Shown here: positions 1 through 6,677 of the stretch, piece after piece
Layout of the letters: the number at the start of each line of letters is the position of its first letter
How positions within the stretch are numbered: the stretch's first letter is position 1
NCBI GenBank assembly: GCA_025355915.1
Contig: JANXYT010000476.1
Coordinates: forward strand, 1-9,520
Source of the DNA: Holophagaceae bacterium
GTDB lineage: Bacteria > Acidobacteriota > Holophagae > Holophagales > Holophagaceae
Reading direction: 5' to 3'
DNA: 9,520 nt
Program-made: the position numbers and the translations under genes
Notes under the pieces: model-generated
What the model was told of the DNA's origin: nothing
The model's database searches: none
What the model saw: only the letters and a program-made list of their open reading frames with translations

Positions 1-238
1 CGATGCTTTCGAGGTGGGGATTGCTCAGAAGATCTTCGATCGAGTTCACCACGCCGAACGGCACGTCGGCCTTCGTCAATAATGTGACCCATTCGGCTTT
101 TGTACGTTTTGCCACCTGACGTCCGACCTCGGCCCAGAACCCGACCTGGTCCGATTGGCGCGCGGCGTGATCGATATAGCGGGGGTCGCTGGTGAGCGAG
201 GGATCGTTCACGACTTCGCAGAACCGGCGCCAATGCAT
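1..238 (-). pseudogene. CaiB/BaiF family III CoA-transferase, internal/C-terminal fragment
   Basis: Read on the minus strand from 238 to the left edge, the sequence gives about 79 open codons with the look of a CaiB/BaiF CoA-transferase: HWRRFCEVVNDPSL, then DPRY, then an R-rich helix, then KAEWVTLLTKADVPFGVVNS and a final DLLSNPHLES stretch. This matches the family pattern of a small C-terminal domain with DPRF, EW..L..A.VP.GPV and a DPQ-like segment. These enzymes move CoA between carboxylic acids in the cytoplasm. Only this part is visible: the 3' end lies beyond the left edge, and on the 5' side the homology stops near 238-245 and the frame reaches a TGA shortly after, around 310. The large N-terminal domain with the catalytic Asp is absent. 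It has no functional link to the polysaccharide genes. Use of TTA, ACA and AAA codons differs slightly from the neighbours. The family call is fairly sure; whether it is a true pseudogene or an assembly join is open. Confidence 0.7.
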
Positions 239-785
239 GTCGATCACCAGGGTCAAGGGGATGCTGGTGCAGATCTCCACCTTCTCCAACACCGACGGGA
301 CCGACCCTCAGTGCGGGATCGACATTGAGCCCAATGCTGGTCAGGCCTGCTACGACGTCCACGTTACGGGCTGCAAGTTCTTCGGGAATGTTGGCGGAGG
401 CTTCCAGCAGGGCGCGTCTGATGCGGACTACACCTACACCTTCACCACGGGCACCATCCTTGAGAACAGTGAGTTCTACGGGAATGGCGGGGCCGGATAC
501 CACGATGGCGGTATTGCCTTCTCAGATTGCGATTCCAATATCATCCGGAACAACACCATCCATAACAACCTGGATGGCGGGATCAAAATCTATCAACATG
601 CCACCAATGTTACGGTTACTGGAAACACGGTCGTCAACAACACCGGCTGGGGAATCACCCTGTCCGTATGCAATGGTTCGGTGGCAACAGGTAATACTGT
701 GACCGGGAATAGTGGGACTGGATTCTCAGTCGATTCTTCGACAGGAACCTACACGCCCAACACCGTCAGCGGCAACGGACCTTGA
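192..785 (+). CDS. Right-handed parallel beta-helix repeat protein, N-terminally truncated
   Basis: The protein shows the ladder of a right-handed parallel beta-helix (PbH1/NosD-like). Repeats of about 22 residues carry N-rich turns: CKFFGN, SEFYGNGGAGY, NNTIHNNLDGGI, GNTVVNNTGWGI and GNTVTGNSGTGF. Before them comes GIDIEPN, a conserved segment in polysaccharide-active beta-helix proteins and phage tail-spike-like proteins. Such proteins are often secreted lyases, epimerases or binding proteins; no catalytic residue can be assigned here. The first in-frame start is a GTG at 192, but the first 10 or so codons are antisense to the CoA-transferase fragment, so this start is probably not native. 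Convincing helix sequence begins between about 219 and 250. There is no signal peptide, and members are usually well over 300 residues, so the N-terminal half appears lost. The stop at 783-785 is followed by a terminator. Likely a non-functional remnant or half of a chimera; the fold call is confident, the function is unknown. Confidence 0.65.
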   Translation: MSEGSFTTSQNRRQCMSITRVKGMLVQISTFSNTDGTDPQCGIDIEPNAGQACYDVHVTGCKFFGNVGGGFQQGASDADYTYTFTTGTILENSEFYGNGGAGYHDGGIAFSDCDSNIIRNNTIHNNLDGGIKIYQHATNVTVTGNTVVNNTGWGITLSVCNGSVATGNTVTGNSGTGFSVDSSTGTYTPNTVSGNGP

Positions 786-820
786 CGGTCCCTCCCTCCG
801 AGCGGCCACGAAGGTAAGGA

Positions 821-867
821 GCAGGCATTCAGGGGCCCTTGCGGGTGCCTGAATGCCTGCCTTTTCT
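821..867 (+). terminator. Intrinsic terminator after the beta-helix gene
   Basis: A perfect 13-bp inverted repeat (GCAGGCATTCAGG at 821-833 and its complement at 848-860) encloses a 14-base loop and is followed by CTTTTCT. It starts 35 bases after the beta-helix stop codon. This is a typical Rho-independent terminator for plus-strand transcription and separates the beta-helix gene from the FemAB-like gene. It also argues against the in-frame TTG at 839, inside this hairpin, as a start for the next gene. Confidence 0.8.
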
Positions 868-909
868 GGCATGCAGCCCGGCTGCGAATCGATTCCACGA
901 GCGCGCCTG

Positions 910-956
910 GCATCGGCATCCCGGCCCCCCTTGGTGGGGGACGTGGATGCCGATGC
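910..956 (+). promoter_or_regulatory. Second GC-rich hairpin in the leader of the FemAB-like gene
   Basis: A perfect 12-bp inverted repeat (GCATCGGCATCC at 910-921, complement at 945-956) encloses a second stem of five C:G pairs (926-930 with 936-940) around a TTGGT loop. The two stems are separated by a small internal loop. There is no T-run after it (TTGCTATACA follows), so it is not a clear terminator. The ATG codons at 947 and 953 and the G-rich stretch before them lie inside the structure, so they would be masked in RNA. It could be an attenuator, a translation-control element, an mRNA-stabilising hairpin or an operator. The role is inferred only. Confidence 0.5.
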
Positions 957-1015
957 TTGCTATACACCTAGCTGCCGAACCAGAATATGATCTCGGATAT
1001 TTCGGGAAGGATCGA

Positions 1016-1765
1016 ATGCTGCTCTGGAAATCCCATGGCCTGAACATCGTCGAGCTCTGGTTCGACGAGCGACTCCCGGCTGGATTCAGCCCTGACATCA
1101 TTCGGTACCATCAGGCGCTCACCCCGAGCGTGGAAGGAGCTTCCGACTTTTTCACCCTGGTAACGGACCTGAGCCAGGACGAGGCCGCACTGATGGCCCG
1201 CCTCCAGAAGGAGTCACGCTATGAAGTCCGGCGGGCCCAGGAGAAGGATGCCTTGGTCATGAAGGTTTGGGATGGAGACAACGCCTTCCTGGACGCCTTT
1301 GTGGATTTCTACCAGGATTTCGCGGTTCAGAAAGGGTTGATGAAACTCGATCGCCACCATTTGAACCGGATTCACTTGGCGGGGCGGCTGGATATTTCCA
1401 GGGCTGAGTCTGAGGGTGGTGAACCGCTGGTCTACCACGCCTACTACAAACACGCAGATCGGGTGCGGCTTCTGCATTCAGCTTCAAGTTTCAGAAGCAG
1501 CAACGACGCTGGCTTTCGCGCCTTGGCCGGCCGTGCAAACCGTTGGCTGCATTGGCAGGACTTCCTGCGCTTCAAGGCCGAAGGAAGGGCCTGGTACGAC
1601 TGGGGCGGATGGTACGAAGGGAAGGAGGATCCCGATCGGCTGCGCATCAATCAATTCAAGGAATCCTTCGGGGGCGAGGTCCTCCAGACCTACAACGGCG
1701 AAGCCCTGATTTCCCTGAAGGCGCGGATGTTCGCCAGGATGGCTCGATTGCTGGGCAGGAGATAG
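1016..1765 (+). CDS. FemAB/GNAT-like acyltransferase of a polysaccharide cluster
   Basis: A protein of 249 residues that resembles the FemAB-like/GNAT (Acetyltransf_6) enzymes often found in exopolysaccharide clusters. Visible marks are LQKESRYEVRRA (the S-R-Y-E-x-R-R core, R68 to A74), a strand with RVRLLHSASSF, and WYDWGGW at 193-199, matching the Y/F-D-x-G-G motif near the acyl-donor site. Family members transfer an acyl group, or an aminoacyl group from tRNA, to an amino group; the substrate here is probably a sugar or lipid-linked precursor in the cytoplasm, by inference. I chose the ATG at 1016 because AAGGA lies just upstream (1007-1011) and third-position GC jumps sharply from there; 957-1015 is AT-rich with a possible -10 TATGAT at 986. 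In-frame ATGs at 947 and 953 lie in a hairpin, but would add a plausible FGKDR segment, so they remain possible. The stop is 2 bases before the next ATG, showing an operon with the asparagine synthetase homologue. Confidence 0.72.
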   Translation: MLLWKSHGLNIVELWFDERLPAGFSPDIIRYHQALTPSVEGASDFFTLVTDLSQDEAALMARLQKESRYEVRRAQEKDALVMKVWDGDNAFLDAFVDFYQDFAVQKGLMKLDRHHLNRIHLAGRLDISRAESEGGEPLVYHAYYKHADRVRLLHSASSFRSSNDAGFRALAGRANRWLHWQDFLRFKAEGRAWYDWGGWYEGKEDPDRLRINQFKESFGGEVLQTYNGEALISLKARMFARMARLLGRR

Positions 1766-1767
1766 CC

Positions 1768-3699
1768 ATGTGCGGATTAGCCGGATGCTGGCAGGCCACG
1801 CCCGATGAGGCCGGGGAACTCGGCGCCCGGGTTCAGCGGATGACGGACCAGCTGATGCTCCGCGGTCCAGATGACAGCGGGATATGGGCGGACCCCGCTG
1901 CGGGCCTCGCCCTGGGATTTCGGCGCCTTTCCATCCTTGACCTCAGCCAAGAGGGCCATCAACCGAAGGCTTCCGCAAGCGGGCGCTACCTCATCACCTT
2001 CAACGGCGAGGTCTACAATTTCCGGGAGCTCCGCCAAACCCTTGAGTCCCTGGGCGCCACCTTCAAAGGGCATTCGGATACCGAGGTGATCCTTGCCGCC
2101 ATTGAGCAATGGGGGGTCGAGGCAGCCATCCAGCGGTTGAATGGCATGTTTGCGATCGCGCTGTGGGATGCCCGTGAGCACACTCTGCACCTGGCGCGGG
2201 ACCCGCTCGGCATCAAACCCCTCTATGTGGGGCAAATGGAGGGCACCCTTTTGTGGGGTTCCGAACTGAAGGCCCTTCGTGCCCACCCAGCATTTGTCCC
2301 TCGGATCGATCCTGATGCCTTGACCTTGTACTTCCGCCATGGCTTTGTGCCAAGCCCCTACAGCATCTATGAAGGAGTGCGGAAGTTAGCACCGGGTTGC
2401 ATCATCACCCTTTCAGCCCCCGGGGCCCGCATGGAACCCCATCCATTCTGGTCCTTGAGCGAAGTGGCGGCAGCTGGACATGCAGACCCCTTCACCGGGA
2501 CGGATGGAGAAGCCATCAAGGTTGTAGAGGCCTCCTTGAGGCAGAGCGTGGGCAGGCAGATGGTGGCGGATGTGCCCCTGGGCGCGTTCCTCTCCGGCGG
2601 CATCGACTCTTCCCTGATCGTCGCCCTCATGCAGGCCCAGAGTGCCCGGCCTGTGCAGACCTTCTGCATCGGCTTCGGTGAAGACACCTTCAATGAGGCC
2701 CACCACGCGCGAGCCGTGGCGAAACACCTTGGGACAGATCATTCCGAGTGGCTGGTCACCGCTCAGGATTCGCTGGATCTCATTCCCCGCCTTCCAGAGC
2801 TGTACGACGAACCCTTTGCCGATCCTGCGATGATCCCGACCTGCCTGGTCTCTCAGCTGGCGCGCCGGAAAGTGACCGTCAGCCTCTCAGGGGATGGGGG
2901 TGATGAAGTTTTCGGAGGATACAGCCACCACCTCTCCGCCCACGAAGGGCGCTTGGCCGCAGCCCTTTCCCTGCCTGCTGGAATGCGAGGGGCATTGGGC
3001 ATGGGTGCCTCCGCCCTTTCAGCTTTGGTTGGAGCTCTGCCAGGGAGGTCGGCGGCCTTCATGACTGATGCCTTAGGCTATCGCTCGCGGAATTATCGGT
3101 TCAAGGATCCCGTCTCCTACTACCGCGAACAGGTGACTGGTCAGGTTGGGATGGGTGACTCCCTACTCAGGTCCCCGAGGACCCCCCGGTACTTGCTGAC
3201 GGAGCCGCTGGCTTTGCAGAAGCCGTGGAGCACGGCTGAAGCCTTTCTCTACCTGGACTCCATGATGGTGTTGCCGGATGAATACTTGACCAAGGTCGAC
3301 CGTGCCACCATGTCCGTGAGTCTGGAAGGACGGGTCCCTTTCCTGGATACGGACTTGGTGGCGCTGGCTTGGCGGCTGCCGGTCCACATGAAGATCCGGG
3401 ATGGGCAGGGCAAATGGGTCCTGAGGCAGATCCTTCAACGTCATGTGCCAGCGGACATTACCGAGCGGCCCAAACATGGGTTCAGCGTTCCCATCGAAGC
3501 CTGGTTGAGGGGCCCTCTTCGGGAATGGGGGGAGGGCTTGTTCGATGCCCGCCACCCCGAACTGCAGGAGCTGATTTCAACTGAGGTTGTGGGCAGGCTC
3601 TGGACGGAACACCAGCAATCCTTGCGCTCCCATGCGGTCCTTCTCTGGAAGCTCCTGATGTTCAAGGCCTGGTACGCCCGCTGGTGTGTGGAAGACTGA
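1768..3699 (+). CDS. asnB: Asparagine synthetase (glutamine-hydrolysing), AsnB family
   Basis: A complete 643-residue class-II glutamine amidotransferase fused to an asparagine synthetase domain. Starting MCGLAG, it has the nucleophile Cys2, exposed when Met1 is removed. The glutaminase domain (about 1-215) carries RGPDD (32-36), FRRLSI (from 51), FNGE with N79 and E81, and GHSDTE with D104, which bind glutamine. The synthetase domain has the ATP-pyrophosphatase loop SGGIDSS (276-282), SGDGGDEVFGGY (from S374) and DEYLTKVDRATM, followed by EGRVPFLD. All key residues are present, so it should release ammonia from glutamine and use ATP to amidate a carboxylate. In polysaccharide clusters, relatives such as WbpS are thought to amidate uronic acids rather than aspartate, which fits this context, but free asparagine synthesis cannot be excluded. 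AGGAG at 1757-1761 precedes the ATG with good spacing and lies in the end of the upstream gene. Its 3' end overlaps the convergent gene by 38 bases. Confidence 0.93.
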   Translation: MCGLAGCWQATPDEAGELGARVQRMTDQLMLRGPDDSGIWADPAAGLALGFRRLSILDLSQEGHQPKASASGRYLITFNGEVYNFRELRQTLESLGATFKGHSDTEVILAAIEQWGVEAAIQRLNGMFAIALWDAREHTLHLARDPLGIKPLYVGQMEGTLLWGSELKALRAHPAFVPRIDPDALTLYFRHGFVPSPYSIYEGVRKLAPGCIITLSAPGARMEPHPFWSLSEVAAAGHADPFTGTDGEAIKVVEASLRQSVGRQMVADVPLGAFLSGGIDSSLIVALMQAQSARPVQTFCIGFGEDTFNEAHHARAVAKHLGTDHSEWLVTAQDSLDLIPRLPELYDEPFADPAMIPTCLVSQLARRKVTVSLSGDGGDEVFGGYSHHLSAHEGRLAAALSLPAGMRGALGMGASALSALVGALPGRSAAFMTDALGYRSRNYRFKDPVSYYREQVTGQVGMGDSLLRSPRTPRYLLTEPLALQKPWSTAEAFLYLDSMMVLPDEYLTKVDRATMSVSLEGRVPFLDTDLVALAWRLPVHMKIRDGQGKWVLRQILQRHVPADITERPKHGFSVPIEAWLRGPLREWGEGLFDARHPELQELISTEVVGRLWTEHQQSLRSHAVLLWKLLMFKAWYARWCVED

Positions 3700-5422
3700 T
3701 GGCAGCCCTTTTCTGGGCACTTCCCAACAGGTTCGAATCCTCCTCCAAGAGACGGACCATTCGACAGATCAGGGCTGAGCGAAGCGACAGGAGCCGTTTC
3801 CCTGGGAGGATCGGGCCCATCTGCGCCCGAACCCCCCGCACCCAGGAGGTCGGGATGATGCGCTTGAGGGCGGCTCGCAAGGATCGGTTGGGCCCCAGGA
3901 GCGATGGAGGTTGTTGGACCGCCGCTATGAGGGACTCCCGGGAGTGGCCAGGGAATAGGCGATGGGCGATCACGGTTTCAAGCTCCTGCTCAAGCCAGCC
4001 GGAATAGGTTGCAGATTCCAGATAACCGTTTCGGTCGTCATCGGCTCCCATGGTCGCATAGGGGATCGGCGGGCTCACAGACTTGGCGAGATCCTTGAAC
4101 AGCCCCTTGTCCGTCCGCAGCTGGTCTGGCATTTCCCGAACGAATTCCAGCACCCGGCGGGAGAGCAAGGGGCAGGCGATCTCGACGAAGGGAGCCTTGA
4201 CATCGTTCAAGGCCGCCAAGCCGATGGGAATGCGGTAGGCATGGTAGATGCGGTCCCGGTAGACGGCTAGGGTTTCGTCCGCGCGGCGCTTCAGGTCCTC
4301 CGGCACCCTCTGCGTCCCCCCCGATAGCTGTTCGGCCGTGGCCTCGTCCATGAAATCTGCCAGCACCACCATCATCAGGACGGATCTCGCCTGCAGTTCG
4401 GAATTGACAGGGATACTTCCGAATCCTTCGTCGCCCCTGATCACGCCGTCGATGCCTCGCTCGGGGAAAGAGCACCACAACCTTAGACCGTCCAGGTAGG
4501 GGAACAGTTGGTCCGTTGTCCCGCCACTGGCCGAGAGGAAGGCGTCCACCACCTGCTCGGGGGGGGCTTCCGAAATCTCGGTCAGTAAATAGTCATGAGG
4601 CAAACCATAGTGCTTGGCGAGTTCTTTTGCGATGAAAGCATCATTGCCGGGCTGGGCTAGGGAAGCGGCGAGCCCCCAGGTCATGGTGGTGGGTCTCAAT
4701 CCTGTTTCGTACAGTAGCGCGAGGATGAACCTGCTGTCGTAGCCCCCGGACAAGGGGAGGGCCCAGGTGCCGGAAGTGAAATCGAACCCATGGAGGACCG
4801 CTTTCAGAATCTCCATCAACTCATGTCGGCAATCAGCCGCCGGCATCTTCCGTGGATGGAACTCGACCGGGGGCGCGTGAAGATCCACCCGCCAGCGGAT
4901 CCGGTCCAGTTCCAAACGCGCGCCCCGCGGAAGACGGGACAAGCGTTTGTCCCAGCCATCCGACGGTCCCAGCGAGCCTGAGGAAAGGAACCAGGCGACT
5001 GCGGACCTGTTCAGCTCGAAGCCTTTCAGCAGACAGACCAACGCCCGCTGGGAGGTGGAAGCGAAGAAGCAGCTCTCCGACTGCGCGTACCAGAGGGTCC
5101 TCGAACCCGCGAAATCCGAACAAAGCTCAACCTTGGCCTCGTTCGAACGGACCAGGGCAAAGCTCCCATCTGGCAGGGCAGACCCGGGCACGTGCCAATC
5201 AGGCCAACTCCCTTCGAAGACACCGAGGTGCGCCGAAGTGCCTTCCGATCGGGCCGCCCCGACAGGTCCCGTCAGGCAGAGGCAGTCCCTCCGATTCATC
5301 ACCACCTGATGCTGGAACCTGCGCATCCCCTCGGGTGCAATCCGGTCGGCAACCTGCTTCAGGCTAGCTTCATCGAGGGCGTCTTCGGGCTCACGCCAGC
5401 AGGCATAGATCAGGTTGGACAA
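3662..5422 (-). CDS. Asparagine-synthase-like protein lacking the glutaminase cysteine
   Basis: A 586-residue protein with an Asn_synthase-type ATP-pyrophosphatase domain: LPLSGGYDSRF with the PP-loop S225 to R231, and a GDEGFG motif at 330-335 in place of the SGDGGDE loop. The N-terminal part (about 45-130) keeps the outline of a class-II amidotransferase (DGSFAL at 85-90, then a FASTSQRAL strand like the FxSELKAL of AsnB). It does not begin Met-Cys-Gly and has no RGPD or FNGE motif, so glutamine hydrolysis is unlikely. The KVDR motif is also not evident; the segment ALNDVKAPFVEIACPLL stands there. It probably activates a carboxylate by adenylation and joins it to an amine from another source, as beta-lactam synthetase and lasso cyclase relatives do; the substrate is unknown. 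I chose the TTG at 5422: AGAGGGAAGG lies directly upstream, and the start overlaps the end of the glycosyltransferase by 13 bases. The longer in-frame start at 5488 lies within that gene. Confidence 0.85.
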   Translation of the reverse strand: MSNLIYACWREPEDALDEASLKQVADRIAPEGMRRFQHQVVMNRRDCLCLTGPVGAARSEGTSAHLGVFEGSWPDWHVPGSALPDGSFALVRSNEAKVELCSDFAGSRTLWYAQSESCFFASTSQRALVCLLKGFELNRSAVAWFLSSGSLGPSDGWDKRLSRLPRGARLELDRIRWRVDLHAPPVEFHPRKMPAADCRHELMEILKAVLHGFDFTSGTWALPLSGGYDSRFILALLYETGLRPTTMTWGLAASLAQPGNDAFIAKELAKHYGLPHDYLLTEISEAPPEQVVDAFLSASGGTTDQLFPYLDGLRLWCSFPERGIDGVIRGDEGFGSIPVNSELQARSVLMMVVLADFMDEATAEQLSGGTQRVPEDLKRRADETLAVYRDRIYHAYRIPIGLAALNDVKAPFVEIACPLLSRRVLEFVREMPDQLRTDKGLFKDLAKSVSPPIPYATMGADDDRNGYLESATYSGWLEQELETVIAHRLFPGHSRESLIAAVQQPPSLLGPNRSLRAALKRIIPTSWVRGVRAQMGPILPGKRLLSLRSALICRMVRLLEEDSNLLGSAQKRAAISLPHTSGRTRP

Positions 5423-6552
5423 GCCTTCCCTCTTGGTGGCATGCGGCCGCGCTTCGAAGCGACGGCTTTGCTGATCGCATCTTCCCACATGGAAATCACG
5501 CGTTCCGTGGAAAATCGCTCCACCACCTCCGAGGCTCGCCCTCCTAGGCGAGCCCGTTCAGCAGGATCGTTCATCAGATGGACCAAGGTCTCTGCCAGTG
5601 CCTTCGGGTCTCCGGTAGGGACCAGCAGCCCGTTCACTCCATCCTGGATGATGTCATTGACGGCCCCACCGAAACGGGTGCTGATCACCGGAAGGCCGCA
5701 GGCCATGGCCTCGACCAAGGCATTCGGAAAGCCCTCCGCGTGGGAGGACATGACGAATAAGTCCGCGCCCCGCAGAATGTCGAAGGGATGGTCCGTTTGG
5801 CCACGGAATTGGATCTGGTCCGCCATGCCTAAAGCGCTGACCATCTGCTCCAGCGTGGTTCGCTCCGATCCTTCCCCCCACACCTCCAGGTGCCAATGGG
5901 GGACTTTGGCTGCCGCGGCGGCGAACCCAGCGATGAGCACATCAAATCCCTTGACGGGAGATAGACGGCCTAGTGCAACGATGCGCAGGGTTGAGTCCTT
6001 CCTCTGGGTTTCCAGGGAAAGAGGAGGAGGCAGAGGGACCGGATTCGGTATAACGACTGCGCGGGCGCGAACCCGGGGGGGGAACCAATCCAACACACCT
6101 TGGGACTGAAACACGATGAGGTCGGCACGCGGGTAGGTGAAGTTCCTGATGCCTTCCCAGAAAGGGCCCAGGGACCTTCGGGATGGATCCGTGCGCTCTC
6201 CGATGATGACGGGGATTCCGAGGCCCCGCGTCGCCAGGACCGTCAGGGCGTTCGCCGTGTCGAGAAAGGAGATGAGAACATCGGGCCGAATCTCTTTGAT
6301 GGCACGGCGAAGGGTCCGCACACGGTGGATGTTGTTGGTGAGGGCAGACAGGAAAGAGTCACTGTCCTTCAACAAATGCAACGGTCGCACCTCGATGGAG
6401 TCCGCCAGGGGATAGAAGGGTTTCGACTCTGGGTCAGCCATGGTCAAAATGACCACCTCCCAGCCTTTTTCTGCCCACTCATTGGCCATGGTGGAGAGCA
6501 CTCGCTCCGCGCCGGCAGCGACCAAGGCCCAAATGAAAAAGCAGACTTTCAC
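5410..6552 (-). CDS. Glycosyltransferase family 4 (GT-B fold)
   Basis: A 380-residue retaining glycosyltransferase of the GT4 family. The N-terminal Rossmann half starts MKVCFFIW and has GAERV at 14-18, typical of the acceptor-side loop. The C-terminal donor half has GRLSPVKGFDVLI from G195, the GEGSER loop, and the EX7E motif EGFPNALVE with E273 and E281, which contacts the nucleotide-sugar. Length is normal and no transmembrane segment is visible, so it should act at the cytoplasmic face, adding a sugar to the undecaprenyl-linked repeat unit; similarity to PglH/WbnK-like enzymes hints at a hexose or N-acetylhexosamine donor, but this is not proven. The start is GTG at 6552, preceded by AAGGGG with a 5-base spacer. 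A gap of 125 bases separates it from the upstream ligase gene, and its end overlaps the start of the asparagine-synthase-like gene, so these are probably coupled. Confidence 0.92.
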   Translation of the reverse strand: MKVCFFIWALVAAGAERVLSTMANEWAEKGWEVVILTMADPESKPFYPLADSIEVRPLHLLKDSDSFLSALTNNIHRVRTLRRAIKEIRPDVLISFLDTANALTVLATRGLGIPVIIGERTDPSRRSLGPFWEGIRNFTYPRADLIVFQSQGVLDWFPPRVRARAVVIPNPVPLPPPLSLETQRKDSTLRIVALGRLSPVKGFDVLIAGFAAAAAKVPHWHLEVWGEGSERTTLEQMVSALGMADQIQFRGQTDHPFDILRGADLFVMSSHAEGFPNALVEAMACGLPVISTRFGGAVNDIIQDGVNGLLVPTGDPKALAETLVHLMNDPAERARLGGRASEVVERFSTERVISMWEDAISKAVASKRGRMPPRGKACPT

Positions 6553-6677
6553 GTCATCCCCTTCTGGCAGGACCAGATGCGGCCCTGGAATTGTAAGCCT
6601 TTGCCCGTTGGCCTTCGATGTCAGCGGATTCGGGAGGGGAAGTCAAGCAGCTTGACACGGCATCCTCTTCGATCCGG
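6553..6677. other. Short intergenic gap between ligase and glycosyltransferase
   Basis: This 125-base spacer on the minus-strand operon holds the ribosome binding site of the glycosyltransferase and a small inverted repeat, GTCAAG and CTTGAC at 6642-6656 with a 3-base loop. The stem is only 6 bp and no good T-run follows, so I do not call a terminator. No further gene or clear promoter is seen. Confidence 0.4.

Noticed and set aside
839..1015. Longer form of the FemAB-like gene starting at TTG 839
   Set aside because: The start lies in the terminator hairpin, the translated stretch looks non-coding, and third-position GC is low until 1016.
1777..2340. Minus-strand open frame of 187 codons
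   Set aside because: It is fully antisense to the glutaminase domain of the AsnB homologue, whose conserved motifs prove the plus-strand frame.
5423..5488. Longer form of the asparagine-synthase-like gene starting at 5488
   Set aside because: The extra residues are the shadow of the glycosyltransferase C-terminus; the TTG at 5422 has the better ribosome binding site and spacing.
5192..6109. Plus-strand open frame of 305 codons
   Set aside because: It is antisense to the glycosyltransferase and the asparagine-synthase-like gene, and its Ser/Arg/Pro-rich translation fits no family.
6642..6656. Inverted repeat as a terminator after the ligase gene
   Set aside because: The stem is only 6 bp with a 3-base loop and no T-run on the minus strand.
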